Part shown: in pieces, positions 1 to 13,639 of the stretch
Numbering within the stretch: the stretch's first letter is position 1
How the letters are laid out: each line of letters opens with the position of its first letter
Source of the DNA: Campylorhamphus procurvoides
Lineage: Eukaryota > Chordata > Aves > Passeriformes > Dendrocolaptidae
Direction: 5' to 3'
DNA length: 64,000 nucleotides
Assembly (NCBI GenBank): GCA_013396655.1
Contig: WBMV01001237.1
Span: 766,716 to 830,715 of the forward strand
The notes under the pieces: generated by a model
The model's database searches: none
Told to the model about the DNA's origin: nothing
Seen by the model: only the letters and a program-made list of their open reading frames with translations
Program-made: the position numbers and the translations under genes

Positions 1-274
1 GCCAAAACTGTTCAAATAATGTGCTTTGTGCAACTTTATAGAGAAACTGAATTCAGCTTAGTAAAAAGGATATGCTGTAAATGATTTTTAGGTAAATTTT
101 TAGCTTTCAGTTCATGTCTGCAGGGAAGTAACAGTGGTGTGAAAAATGGGGATGCAGAAACTGTACAGCCTGTGCATTGATTTTTATTTTTTTTCTTTTT
201 TTTGCCCCAGAGCTCTCCCTGCCAGCAGGAACACTGTAAAAACAAGTACAAGCCAATGACAACCTATTTATACT

Positions 275-485
275 CAGAATCATACAACATTTCAAGTTGG
301 AAGGGACCCACAAGGACCATCAAATCTGACTCCCTGCTCCTCACAGGACTATTTAATGCTAACCCATTGGACTAGGCTTGTCCAGATGCTCCCTGAGCTC
401 TGCCAGCCTTGGGGCAGCCACCACTTCCCTGGGGAACCCTCTCCACCCTCTGGTGAAGAACCTTTTCCCAAGGTGCAACGTGACT
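275..485 (-). mobile_element. CR1 LINE 3' end (diverged)
   Basis: The plus strand reads agaatcatacaacatttc, then aagttggaagggaccca, then a conserved order of short blocks (aggaccatcaaat, tccagatgctccctgag, ggggcagccacc, ggggaaccctctccacc, ctggtgaagaacc). This is the reverse complement of the bird CR1 3' untranslated end, so the element lies on the minus strand and its 3' terminus is near 275. It is strongly diverged, 5'-truncated as is usual for CR1, and has no coding capacity. Confidence 0.85.
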
Positions 486-3400
486 GCCCATGTTTTATTT
501 TGTATATTATTTAATGAAATATTTAAAGCAATTCAAGTGGCCTATCTCAATGCATGTACATTGCATCTCCTTGATGCAAAGTTACTATTAACACACCAAA
601 AAATTTACATTCTGGCTAGCACTGAGTAAGAGATTATACCAGAAAATTTAAGAGCCAAAGTGAGCTCCAAAAGCACTTCCAGGGCATTCAGACTGTAATA
701 AAAAATCCTGAGATGCTTCTCTGACATCCTGCAGTTGGGTAAACTTGAAACAGCATTTAGAGGTTCCTACTAATCTGACCTCTGAAAAAAATTCCTATTG
801 ATGCCAAATCTATTTGCTTTATGATTTCAGCAATACAGGTCCAATGGAGGAAAGAGGGGTGGGAACAGGCCCTGCTCTGCAACACCGAGTTCTGTTTCAG
901 GCGAGGAGACCCAAACCAGTTGAGAAACCTGCCCTGATCTCAGGTACCAGCCTGTAAGTGGCTAAGAAACACTAATGCTTGAACAAAAGCCTCAGAAAAA
1001 CCTCAAATTTTTGCCTTCCATAAAATCTTAAGACCTTTCACTGTGAAATACAAAGAAACTTCTATAAAGTATGGTTTGATATATTTTTTTTGTCTGTACA
1101 GCAATTGACAAAAGATTTTGCAGACCTTTAGATCTGCAGACATGATGGGTGAAGATGAAAGATAAGAACAGCATTTCCTTTCTCACTGCAATTTTAAGTC
1201 CTTCAGCATTTTTGCCCTGTCATCATGTATTTCACCTAAATGTAGTTTTATTTTTAACAGGACACATCTGCCATTGGCAAAGGGGCTCCATATATTTCTG
1301 TGGAATTCTCCACACATATACATCATGCATTTAATCCATGTAGTTTTTTTGATTCTTACAATAAAAGCAAGAAAAGCAACATAAAATAAAATCCAAAAAT
1401 CCAATTGTTATTTTTCTTTTATTTAGGTTTTATGGGAGGTTTTTCAATATGTATGAATATTCAGAATTCCATGCCCTTGATCTAATCCTGAAAGTTTGCC
1501 CTGAATCTTCCTCCTCCACCCCTGTCCCCAGACATTCAGAGCTGGATTATGTCATTCCACTGAGCAGTGGATTGAAACACGAACAGAACTTGGGTAAGAA
1601 AGCTCATATAACAAAATGCCAATCAACCAACTCCCAGCAGAAAATGTTTTAGACTGATAATCTGAACACATTTGCATCCTCAGCAAGTTCTCCTTCAATA
1701 ATTACCACCAAAAAAGCATAGATTCACATATATTTATAATAAAGTTCACTATTGCTGCATCTCCTATGTTAGCAATGATTAAGGAGACAAATCCTATGAG
1801 ACATCTTTCAGACAGAAAGGTGAACTTTTGAAAGGAGTGCAATTTTGCTCCAAAATAATACAAAAATCAGTTTCAATGCCTGTGTCACAGGACAGCTTCC
1901 AGCCAAAACAATCCCTTCCCATATCTGTATTTAGCAGGAATTTGCTCTGTCGTTTCAGCACTGAAGTTCTTCCTACTTTCCTCTGTGAACTCCTCACGCT
2001 CCCATGTATTTTATTTGTTCACTGATTTACAAAATGCAAGGCAATTATTTTATCTGAAAACCTTTCATTTAGGATGCCTGAATTGAAATCCATATTCTAT
2101 TAACCAGTGTCTGGGCCAGATCTGAGATGCAGCTTGCACTGAATATATGAAAGAGAAAGAACAAGGAGTTACCTGGGAAGTTTAGTGAGCAATATAAAAA
2201 CACAAGGCAGCTCAAACATGCACTGAACTCTGCTATAAAAACAACCAAATTTATGACCCTCTGCAGACAGAGAACTTGATTTCAGCAGTGCCACTGAACA
2301 GGAACCTGAGCTCCCAGGAAAACAACATCACTTGTAAGATTTAAGATCATTCTGACATTTTTCATGCAGCTTCTTATACCATCAGTGTGAGTGAGGAAAG
2401 ACAGGTAAAAATAAAAAGATGGGAAGTGGCAACGCATGCAAAAAAACCTGAAAATATATAGGTCAGAATGAAGATGGAGACAAACAAAAATGAAATAAAC
2501 ACAAGGATTTCTTTAAGAGAATGCAGGAACCTTTGCTACTGAACAGCAACACAGGTGTTATTTTGCCATCAATGTGCTCCAAATAACTTGCTTGGGTAAC
2601 ATTTTCCCTTAAAAAAGGGTAAATAAATATCAAACAGAAGGAAGTGGAAAAATTTAACCAAATATAGGAACCTAAAACCAACTTAATACTTACTGAAAAG
2701 GAAAAGCAGACATTTTCTTCCAGTGTTTTCAAAAGATGCCACTTCCCCCCCTAAACTTCTTCTATATGCAAATATCAATCTCTATCAATTATGAAAAATA
2801 CTTTTGGCTGGCAACTTATGTCCTGAACTTTGAATGAAGCTCAAGTTTACGTCAACCTTTAAGTATGAGATGATATTGTTTTGCCTTCAAGCTGCTTTCA
2901 AGTACTTTACTTTTTTAAAAAATGTAAACGTACAGAGAGTTCATATGTTGAAAACTTTATGTATTAAATCTAAGCTTTTATGCAGAAATTGTTCTGCATA
3001 GAATCCTGAAACCTCTTACTCTGATAAGAGACTTTGCAGGCCAAGCCCTTACTCCTCTCCTTTCCCCAAAGGAGTCTGCAATTTAAAATGGCAAAGTTGT
3101 AACATAAAATATTACAGATGCTGGCATTTGGGGAACTGAGGTAATTGCTGGCTTCCATGCAGTAAATAGAAGTGATAATGATAAATGATGCTAACAATTA
3201 TGCTGCTACGGTTTGAAATGAACCACTCACACAAAATTCCCCTTTAAATTAACATTCCCTAAAACTTTTAACATTAGACTGATAAAAAAAAATAAAATCC
3301 TCAGATCTTGAATATTTTAATTACAATGTTTACTCCTCTATTTTAACTTCCTAGGAAAAACACCTACTGCAAGGGCAAAGGCTGAGATCAATGTTTTCAA

Positions 3401-5931
3401 AACATATTCTCATCTCACATGATGAGAAAAAAGATTGAACTCCTTTTCAACTTCAACAGAGTAAATAAAATTCTTCATTTTGAAGGCTGTCAATGAAAAC
3501 TTTGAATAATCCTAACTCATAGGACGTGTTACCCTACAGTGGTGGCCCTAAATGCACTCCCTCCAACCTCCTCATTACTTAGCAATTCCTCCCCACACCA
3601 TCTCTCCAGCTCCTCTTTGCTCTGCTCTGGTGGCTCTTGGTGTGGTCCCAGTTTATTCAGCCACCCACACCCAGAACACCTCTGAGGTGTCAACCACCAA
3701 CAGAGCAGGAATTGCACATTTTAAAAACCATTAATACTTTATGAATTACTAAGTGATGGAATCTCTTGTTTCTAGAAGAGGTGTAGATTACTATACGGCC
3801 TTGTATGCATGGATTCACACTTAGATCCATATGTGCAAAATAGGGTTATGTGTGTATATAACCTTCTTTTGTTCTGCCAGACATAATCCAGTCAGTAAAA
3901 ATCTGATTTTAAATTCACATCACCATTGTATGTGATGCTAAAGTGGCTTTTTTACCCTTCAGAATATAGATACACCTTTTATGTTTCTAACAGCAAATTA
4001 TATTTGACATTTAAAAATCAAGTTACCCTAATCTAGAGCTCTACTACAACAACACTGATAAAGCAATGAATCTTTCCATAGAACAAACCCATTTTTTAAA
4101 AAATTAAAGATTATTTTTGTCACAAGTAATTGAAAATGTAATTTAGAACTCATTACTTTCTGTGGTTAATTATAGCCGAACAGTTCCAAAAGATGATGAT
4201 GATCCAATAAAGTAATAATTCTTTTCTGAAACATGGTATCAGAGTAAATAAAATAATACAATGCAAATTAATATGACTACTTAAATTATGCTGGAAACAT
4301 TAAGTGCATACCAATGTGTAACCCAGTCCTGATGCTCAGGCATTACACCTACAATGATGTCTTATATCCTTAATTCATCATAAGGTTTTGTCTCCATTCT
4401 GCATGAACTCTGCACTTCTTTCTTCAAAAGGAAAAGAGAGGGCATGTGTTTAACCAAAATACCTCATTCTGAAAGGTAATGAAAATTCTTCTGCACTGAC
4501 TGTCTCCAGTCCACCTGCAGCTATTTAGCAGCAGAAGAACCTGTGACCTTATTCCTCTTTCAGAAAGGGCACTTAAGCTAAATGAACTCCTTGCCCATAG
4601 TCCTTAAAACCAAAAGCCTTTTTTGACCTCAAAATTTCTGCAGCAGTCCCCAAAGTCTGTATCTTTTCTCTGTGTAGCTTCAGCAGATTGGAAGGTCAGC
4701 AGTAGGTCTATGGTTGATGCCGTTACAGCTTTCTGAACATTTTTGTCTGAAGATCTTTAGAATAATTTAAGTGGTTTTAGTACAGCTGAGTGGGAAAGAA
4801 CTGTCATGCATGAACCATAAAGGAAATCTGCTGTACTGAGGTACGTGGCTAATTTGAAATTGCCAGCATTGCACCCGAAGTTAAATTGTCTATTTTGGTA
4901 ATGCAAGATGCCTTACTCTGGTTTCAAATATGGATTTTTCTAATACTTTTAATTCTATAGGGAAAAGAAAATTTGAAACTTCAGATATCATCTTCCCAAG
5001 GATGTGGGCCCTGTGGAAGGACTGTGGTTTCTGTGTACACCCCTCAGGATTGGCTCACGATAAATTCTAGCTGACAGTACTTCGCAAGAATGTCACGTAT
5101 CACAAATACTGGCCAAGAATGCTCAGTGCAAGGGCTGCAAATGGCAGTGTAAGAGCAGAGGTATCTCAGCACCAAAGCATTGCAGGCACTGCCACCACAG
5201 CAGGGCCAGTGCACAGCAGTGCTTTCCAGCTAAGTTTGTTAGGATGTCTTTAAATACTTAGCTTTACAGAACATAAATACCATGGTCCTGTCTATTTTCA
5301 TTTGTACATAATCCAGCAAGGGGATGGCAAAGTCAAGCTGCCCGTGGGTTTTGTTATCAGAAGTCACCTTGACTCCACCACCACGTCTGTGCTGGAAGCA
5401 GAGCAGGCACAACAGCCACATCACCAGGGCTGTCTCTTCACAGGCAAACATTGCTCCTTTTCACCTCTCTCTCCCCCAAAAGCCTTAAATACTTTTATTT
5501 CAGAACTGCAGTATGTATTTCATTGTGGTTGTAATAATACTTTCCTTTAAAATAATTCTTTAAAGAAGCAGAATTATATTTGAAGCTACATGAAAAAAGT
5601 CAACTAATGCACTTCAATTAACTAATTTGGAGGTTATGCTTTTAAAATCAACACTCCCTTAAAGGCAACTTGTTGCCCTTCACCAAATATAAACTTTTTT
5701 AGAATAAAGTCACACATATCACAAGACCACTATTGCTTTATCTGCATGGAAATCACTTCCAAACTGACCTTCCTCCAAAAGTGTCTAAAATCTACACCAA
5801 TTTGTTCTATATTTGGATTATGAATTCTGTAACCAGCTGGGAAACTGGACACCACTTTATCAACACACTCTGCAGACCAAGAAAAATGTAGTTTTCTTTG
5901 AAAACAACAACAATTCTAAGATTTTTTTTTT

Positions 5932-5944
5932 TTTGGTTGCTATA
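5932..5944 (+). repeat. T13 homopolymer
   Basis: Simple T run in AT-rich sequence; no element boundary is recognised next to it. Confidence 0.9.
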
Positions 5945-7310
5945 ATAAACTCCACTTTACTACTGGTAAATATTATGTAAGGTATTTCTTCTTTACAGAT
6001 TTACAGTGTGATTGAACTACAATGTTCTACAACACATTATCCAATACCACTGCACACATTATTTCAGAACCAAATCCAGGAAAGGATGAAGCAGTAAAAC
6101 CTTATTTTGGCTATTTCTAAACTTTGAAGAAAGATGGAGAGTGACAAATGAAGGCTATCAGAAGAGTGAAGTCACTTGAAATTACCCCTTGTTATTTATA
6201 AAATCCCTGTCTCTTCTTAGCTATGTTTGTGGCAGATAAGGATAATTTAGGGATCACAGATATGAGCAACTATTATTAATTATTCTCAACAAAGAAGCTT
6301 CAGACTTAAATGGATAAAAATATGTTTCACAGATACAGTTATTTGTGACTGTAAACACCAGAAAATTAACATTAAGTAAAAATATCTCAATAACTCCAAG
6401 GGCCAACAGGCCCCTCCTGCCAATGTTGATCCTGGTGCAGGAATTCAAGCAGCAGAATTGGAAGTAGCAGAGCTAGACTTGGTAGATGTGGAATACTCTG
6501 GAATTGCAAAAAGGAAACGTTCCAAGGTTTATTTGCACCTGAGAAAAACTCATCCTTGGAATAAACTGGGTTATGACAAGAAAAGTTTCTTTGAGCTATT
6601 TTAGCACCAGAAACAAACATACAATAGAAAAGCAATTTTCTAATCATCTGTACTGAAAATGATCATTAGTTTTAAGTTGTCTAATTTGATTGTTTTCCAT
6701 TAATTTACTGCTTCTTAGTATTTAATATGCGTATTATTCAGCAAAAAATTTGACAACAAAGTATCAGAGGATATTAAAAAAGTGAAGATATTTTAGACTG
6801 CAACTTCTGACCCTGAAAATATTCAGGGAAAAAGGAAAGACTAGTGCTGTGAAACTCCATTTCACAGACAAATACTGACTGTATTTTGTGAACTCTCATA
6901 TCCTTTACCTTGTCAATAAAAGAACTGAAGATAAACTGAAATTTAGAATGCTCTGCCATCCTTAAACAATACAAGCAACACATTATTCAAGAGAGGTCAC
7001 TAATTAAAGCCGTGTGAAATAGAATCAAACCATTTTTATCGTGCTAAAAGCATTTTCTTTCTTCAGGAGTATCTGTTTTTCCCTGTGCTGTAAAAATAAA
7101 TACCTCATTACTTTCATATTCAACTTTTGAAGGGAGTAGTTACATGATAATGATGATTCTTATCTCTTTTAAAGGCAGAAGGTGAAGAAAAACAGCTTGG
7201 ATTAACTCCAAATAAAAAGCTGTTTAAAAAGCTTGTCACCTGGAAGTTCATCATAGGAAAACTGAAGCTCATCAATGAAAGGGTTGCCGTGACTTGCCAA
7301 AAACCTTCCT

Positions 7311-7369
7311 TTAAAAACTGGCTCTAGAGTTTGGAGCACGGGGTTGGATCCAGGAGCCCCAGTAAGGAT
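7311..7369 (-). other. Weak candidate for a DIAPH2 terminal coding exon
   Basis: The DAD exon ends in phase 1 with G. On the minus strand an acceptor-like AG at 7371-7370 (ataaccatgcag) is followed by a segment that, joined in that phase, gives Q-DPYWGSWIQPRAPNSRASF and then TAA at 7311. The tail is short and basic to neutral, the general kind of tail that follows the DAD in DIAPH2. Against it: the polypyrimidine tract is poor, many AG sites in 31 kb would give a short open tail by chance, and I cannot align it confidently to any known DIAPH2 C-terminus. An AATAAA occurs on this strand roughly 0.8 kb further on (near 6530), which is not strong support in AT-rich DNA. Confidence 0.12.
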
Positions 7370-10300
7370 CTGCATGGTTATCCAGACCCAGTCAATTTGG
7401 AAGTAAAATATATTTTAAAGACAGAAACACAAAAAGCACACAGTTAAAATGAAAACTAATTTACAACCATAAGACCAACAATCATATTTGCATTGCTGGT
7501 AAATATTCCCTCTTAATGAGCACTTTGAGCAGTGACATGTCTGACACAAAGAGATGATTGCCATCTCTGCACTATAGAGAAGACTTGCAAACACAGCACA
7601 CATATTTAATACACCTAATTCTACTTTCTCCTGTATTTGCCCCTGGATATAAAACCTTGCTTTCCTAAAATAAATTAAAATATAGTAAAAAAATAAATAC
7701 GACACCTAGAAGATACTACTACAACTATCTTGTCCAAATTAAAATTAAACTCAACGAATGACAGACACCTGCAAAGACATTTTCTTGAGGTTTGGTTTCT
7801 TTTCTTGGTTGTTTAGGAACAGCCAAATCCCTTCTAAGTCTGTCTAAAGTACAAATAACCTGGAGATCAAGATAGAATCAGATTACTGGTGTGGGAAATC
7901 ACTTGAGTTGAAAATGTCACTTGATCATTTGGTCTTTCACTAATGCTAAGAAAATGCCCCGTTAAGAAACCTTAAAATGTGAAATAGAGCAACATAAAAT
8001 CTCCTGAATGAGCTCCTGCCCATGAGGAGTACAGGGAACTGCTTTCCTTTTCCAAGTCTTACTCCAAAGGCAAAGTTCTAGATCAGGTATAATGATGCAG
8101 TGACTGTAACTTCAGTCTTAAAGCACTTACATGTACTTATATCCACTATTGTGTAAAAGTAATATACATATTTTTACCTGCACTTGTCCCACTTGCATCT
8201 CCTATCCTTAGCAGAAACTATTTGATCCAAGTAATTCAGCAAGCTTGAAAAAAACCAAATAAATCTGGAAGGCAATCTGGCTAAACTGGTCACCTTATGT
8301 TTAAGAGTCTTTAAAAAAATAATAATAAACTTAGTGCAACGTGAGAAGACAGCTCACCAGTAATCACAGGCTACTGTGGCAATGGATTCTATAAATTACA
8401 CAGAAACAAGTTGTATTTTTACTTCAGTATTGGCTACTGCTTCAGAAAAACATTGATGTCATAAGGAATAAAAATGGCACAGTTAATGCACAGAACCTTA
8501 ACAAGGAGAAAGTATATAGAGAGAATATTTCTGCTTAATAAATTTTACAGCAAAAAACTCAACAAATAAACAGAAGTAGCAGCAAGATCCTCTCTGTGTA
8601 GGAAATGAGGGATAAAGACAAATGAACTAATATTTAAAGACATAACGACAATTATTTTGTAATTTCAACATTTTCTTCAAAGGATGACCAGAATTGGAGG
8701 CAAACGGTGAAGTGACACTAAAACCAAAGGCAATATGATTTCTCATAAGTCTGTTAAAGGAAGTTTACTAACTGAAACTAAATATTAACTTCCTCACACA
8801 AATTATTTGACTTTTGGTGTTATTCCTGCCTGCAGAGTCAGTTTTGAAGAACTGTCTGCTTCGAGCCAACATAAAATGTTAGAGCTCCCTGAAATATTTG
8901 TGCCAGCGCAGATTTTTTTATACCTGTGCATGTCTATAGAGAATCAAACACAGATTTCCATCTGTATAACACGCACTAGTTTTACTTTAACGACCTGCAC
9001 ATTCCCACTATGCAGCATCAAGGAGTGAATTACAAAAAGGACATGGTAGTTTTTGAAGGATCAAATGTTTTGACATTTACTTTACAAGTGTTTTACCTCT
9101 TTTATCTGGAATTTGTTCCACAGACAGGTTGTCTAAGATATGTTCTTAAATACATCAGCCCTGCTCATGGAGCATTTTACTCAGAGGTTTGGCTGCTCCA
9201 TTCAAATATCATCTCAGGTGCTTCTGTGTAACATGACGTGAAGCTTTTCTTCGTAATTCCTACTGAAAATTGTTAGAATCAGGGCAAGGGCACCCTGACA
9301 GACATCACAAGGATCACAGTCACTCTCTGTGATTCTGAAGTGGATGCTGCAAAAGAAAAGGCATCCCAAACTCCTAAATAATGAAACTAAACCACAATAG
9401 AGGAGAGACATGATGTGCTCCAGTAGCTTTCCTTTGGATTACCAGAAACCTCCCAACGCCCTGAACAAATGGATAAATGATTTTACGCTTGACACTATTC
9501 CTTTAACATACTGCAACCACAAACCATGAAGGCCTTCATTACATGCCAAGCATCATTTTAATTGATAAATATATCTGCACAGCCAAAGGGTCAGACTGGG
9601 CTGGAACTGCAGTTCTCACAGTTAACAAACTCTCATCCTTGGACCGTGGTGTTTCAGATGAGATCACAGTTATGCCTTCTCAACAGCAGCAGTTAATACT
9701 TAGCTGTGAAAATTACTCCAGTGTAAGGCCAATGTTTAATACAACCATTAAATTATGGCATTTTTATAATGTTTTGTAATGAACCTCAGGCTTTGGGTTT
9801 CTTGTTCTTTGTTTCTGAACAGTTCTAAGTTTCTACAGTTTCTAGAGCAATGCACTTATAGAGTAAGATGAGTAAGTACTGATTTAGGAAGCAATCACTG
9901 TAAAACTTCTAAATAATTCACCAATGGTCAGAGGAAAACTCGATACATTCAATATATCAACTTACACTTCATCCTCCCTCAGTGTGACACGTGGGCTGGT
10001 TTCCTCACTCAAGGGATTTAGAAGCCGGTTGAATTTTTTTTGAAACTTGAAGTTTGAGAAGCTAAATTCTTAACAGACTAATAAATTCTACTAAAACATA
10101 CTTAAATAATGACTTGTAAAGAATGCCTTGTGAATGTCTGAGTCCTATAAAATGTTATAACTTTCAAACATCTTTGACACACACCCAGAGTGAAATCTCC
10201 AATGTTCATTTGTGCCATCTGAGCAATATCTAAATCTATATGATACAATCACTGCTCAGCTGAACCCAGAAAAGTCAGGGATTCACAGTCACCAAGCTTG

Positions 10301-11564
10301 GACAAAGGAACTCATAACCCTTTGTCACACACAGCTATAATTAATAAAAAGTCCAGGTTTTTAGAGTACAGTGGGAACAGGAGCTTCTCAGAATGATTTC
10401 AAACTGTGGGTAATCTGTTCGCAAACAATGGGCAATCTGGTTTTGTTTAAATAGAAGGTGGTAGATGTCCCTCTACCCCTCTGGAAGCGCTCATAGGGTT
10501 CCAAGTGGCTTTGAGCAAACTGGTCTAATGGAAGGTGAGGCAGAGGGGATGGAACTAAAAATATTGAAGGTTCCTTACAAACTAAACCACTCCATGGTTC
10601 TCTTGGCTGCACCTTGAAATATGCAGGTTGCTGTTTTCAATATTAGTAATATATCACAGTATCCAGCCCAGGAAGAGACTCAGTTTATGACTCAAGAGCT
10701 ACAGACTTTAGTATTTGCAATAGTGAATGTGTAAAAAAAACCCCTTGAAAAATATTATTTCCTGTTAAATTACCACTGCACTGTTAGCAAGTTAATAAAT
10801 CCTTCTGAAGATCAGATATTGAGGAGGATATATGATTACATATCTGACGGAAGGAAATGGCATGGTTAGGGAGGATGATTCTGTCTGCATCTTGAGGATG
10901 TGTAAAAAGAAAGTTTCTGCCTTAATTTATGCTGTTTGAAAGCCCTGAACTAGTTTTCAAAACTTTATCCTTCAAAGGCATCCTTAATATTCAAAAAGAC
11001 CTTGCTAATTAACTCCTAAAACTACCTCAAGTCCAACCTGCTTTTCCTGCTCCTTAGAAAAGTTTTAATTACACAGATTAAGCAGTGGAATTCCAGCTGT
11101 CACCTTCCAATCGCTTTCTTCCTTTTTAAATAAGGTGCTTTTGTGGTGATCTCCCCTTTGCTTTGAGAAGAGCTTTGGACGGGTTGTTTTTATGATTTAG
11201 CAATTCCATGTGACTATTAAAAATGATGTGACAGTATGGAAAGCACATCTAACCAGTTCCAGCTCTTTTCTGAGGTGTTGTGACACCTGGCAATCAGCTC
11301 AGGTTTTGCCCAGCACTGCTAAAGAATTATCTGAGTACCCAAATTTTGGTCACACAGAAGACCTTAGACTGTCACAGGGGTGGGTGGTGGCAGGACAAGG
11401 GGCAAAAGGCAAGAGTTCCTTCAGGGTCAAATCCTTCTTCATGTAAGGAAAACCAACGCAGCACCACTGTGACAGCAATTAAATTTAACAGGCTTCCCAG
11501 CCAAGTACTGGAAACTGTTTTTACAAGCAATAAATACCCAGGAGAGCTTGAAAGGGAGCAGCCC

Positions 11565-11650
11565 TTCATCTGTGGGCCTTTTTCAGCAGCAGGTTGGATC
11601 CCATGACCTCGGGGTCCCTTCCAGACTAGACTTTTCCATGATCCTGTGAA
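11565..11650 (+). mobile_element. CR1 LINE 3' end fragment
   Basis: The sequence runs gggcctttttcagcagcagg, ttggatcccatgacctc, ggggtcccttccagacta and ends ttccatgatcctgtgaa. The order (ttgga, gacctc, ggtcccttcca, then a degenerate attctatgattctgtga terminus) is the sense-strand 3' end of CR1. It is short and diverged. The upstream border is unclear. Confidence 0.7.
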
Positions 11651-13624
11651 CACAGGCACCTGGCTGCATAAACTACCACCACTGGGAGGAAGATGGCAAG
11701 ATGAGCATTTCAAAAGGTGAAGGGCATTTTATCTATGTAATTCCAGCTGCCCTTACTGTACAAATACATCAGGCAATAGGGTGGGAGCAGCTCCATGGAA
11801 ATGCACTTCTTTGTGCAAAGATCTCCTGGTTCCTTGTGCCAGAGTGCAGGGCTCTCATTCCAGGGCTGGCATCAGCACATGCAACATCAGTAATGCAGGA
11901 GCTCCTACAATCTCCCATTTGCACACAGTGCTTCCCAGCTGGAACACTGAGCATGGACCATTTCATGGAATTCCTGTGGCCCTCAGCCTCGTGCACGTCA
12001 TGGGCTCACTAGACATGCCCGAGGTGGGCACGTGCAATTAGTGAAGGATGGTGAGACTGACCAAATTAAAAATAGAACAAAAATCCTTAGAAATGCCTCC
12101 AAACCCCTGGCCTGAAATCATTACTAATACAATAATTCACACAGAATTTGCAGTAAAAATCTAAGTTACTCAAATTATATATTAATCAAGATCTGCTAAT
12201 ATTTATTACAGCGTGTTCAGCAGGAAGCACCTTCCTAGTTCCAGCTCGAATAAACTGACCAGGATCTGTGTGCCTAGGGAATACAGGAATATGTCACAAA
12301 TGACTCCAAGAAAAACTCAAAGTAAATACTCACATTGCAACAAAGAGGGAGGAGAATCCACACATTTGGGAATAATGCAAAATTGATCTGTGGTTCAGAT
12401 AACGTGACATACAAACCATCCAGAGTGGGGTTGAGCCAAGCAATTCTCTTTGTCACCATTCTTCCTGCTGTCACCTTCTGGGGGTCTGTAAGAATTTCTC
12501 ATCACTAAACCTCAACTCTCCCATTCCCACTTGTCCCACCTTTCCTGCTACATCATCTGAACTCCCTGTGAACAAGACAAGCATCCCACCACGCTGAACT
12601 TCAGTGTTACCTTCAAACTCACACTTCGCAGAGTTTTCTTCTGATAAATATACAATCAGCATTTCCTTTAAACATAAGGTAGCAGATGTCACATGTGATG
12701 TCTAAGTTTCTTATCCATAAATCTAATGGAGTGTTTTGATACTTGAAAAGAAATTTTACGGATAAGGAGATAGAAAGCCAGAAGAATTCAAAGGAATAAT
12801 GACATATGGGTCATCCCACTTTCAGATGTTAAATGGCTTATAAAACTCTGAGCTCCTGTTTCCAGTATATAAGAAAGGAATTAAAAAAGTCATAACAGAT
12901 GAACAAAACTATTTGATATATTTCCCTAATAAATTAGTTTGTCTTTTACCCACTTTCTTTTATAAGTGTAGAATATATTGTATACTTACACCAACTATTA
13001 TCTCATTAAGGCAAGAAAGGTCTCCCAAAGCCTGAAAATTCGACACAGTAATATTCATATGACCTGGAAGAGCACATATACAACCTCCTGCTACTCCATC
13101 AAGCTCCTCATTTGTGATCTTTCCTGCTAAAATTCAGTTACTTCTGCTTTGCCACAGTATAAAAGATTGCAGACTAAGAATTCAGCAAAGTTGAAGGACC
13201 ACACTGGTTTTGCAAGCAAATAAGCATCACTCAAAAGACAAAGCAGTTCTGATTACAGTTTTGTGTTCCAATAGCTCACATCTCATCTGGTTTTGTTCAG
13301 GTCTTTAAAATGATGAAAGGGTTCTGGCAGTTGTGATTAAGAGGTCAAGCACTGAATTTAAAAGTTTTTTAATCTACTTTTTTCCTCAACTAGCACTTCA
13401 GTGTCCAGAGTTATTCATATCAGCAGGAGGCTAAGGGTGAACCAGAAATACAGAGACAAGCCTCATTATCACTTATTGCTTGAAGTAAATAAACTCAATA
13501 GGAGTGCACATAATCCAAGCACAGATATTGCCTCTCAAATTCAATAATTGCTTTCTTTCCCTTCTTCCAAACTATCAATTCCACTTTGAAAAGTTTAAAA
13601 AAAATAAATAAACTTTTTTTTTGA

Positions 13625-13639
13625 GGGGGGAGAGGGGGG
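13625..13639 (+). repeat. Paired G6 runs
   Basis: GGGGGG-AGA-GGGGGG within an otherwise T- and A-rich stretch. It could give a small two-tier G-quadruplex on the plus strand (the DIAPH2 template strand), but there are only two runs. Confidence 0.7.

Larger units (their letters stand above)
1..11000 (-). other. Distal DIAPH2 intron or 3' flank
   Basis: Whether this is still intron or already beyond the gene depends on where the terminal exon is, and I could not settle that. The block is AT-rich with a CR1 3' end at 275-485, a T13 tract at 5932-5944, and one exon-like segment at 7240-7369 that contains the terminal-exon candidate described separately. The stretches 500-5900, 5950-7180 and 7400-11000 show no recognisable gene, RNA or repeat. 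Confidence 0.6.

Noticed and set aside
180..210. Plus-strand splice acceptor (T tract then tttgccccag)
   Set aside because: The following sequence has no coding-like continuation; T tracts ending in cag occur by chance in this AT-rich DNA.
9270..9440. Possible CR1 3' end (gtgattctgaag, gtgctccag)
   Set aside because: Isolated short words match but not in the order or spacing of CR1.
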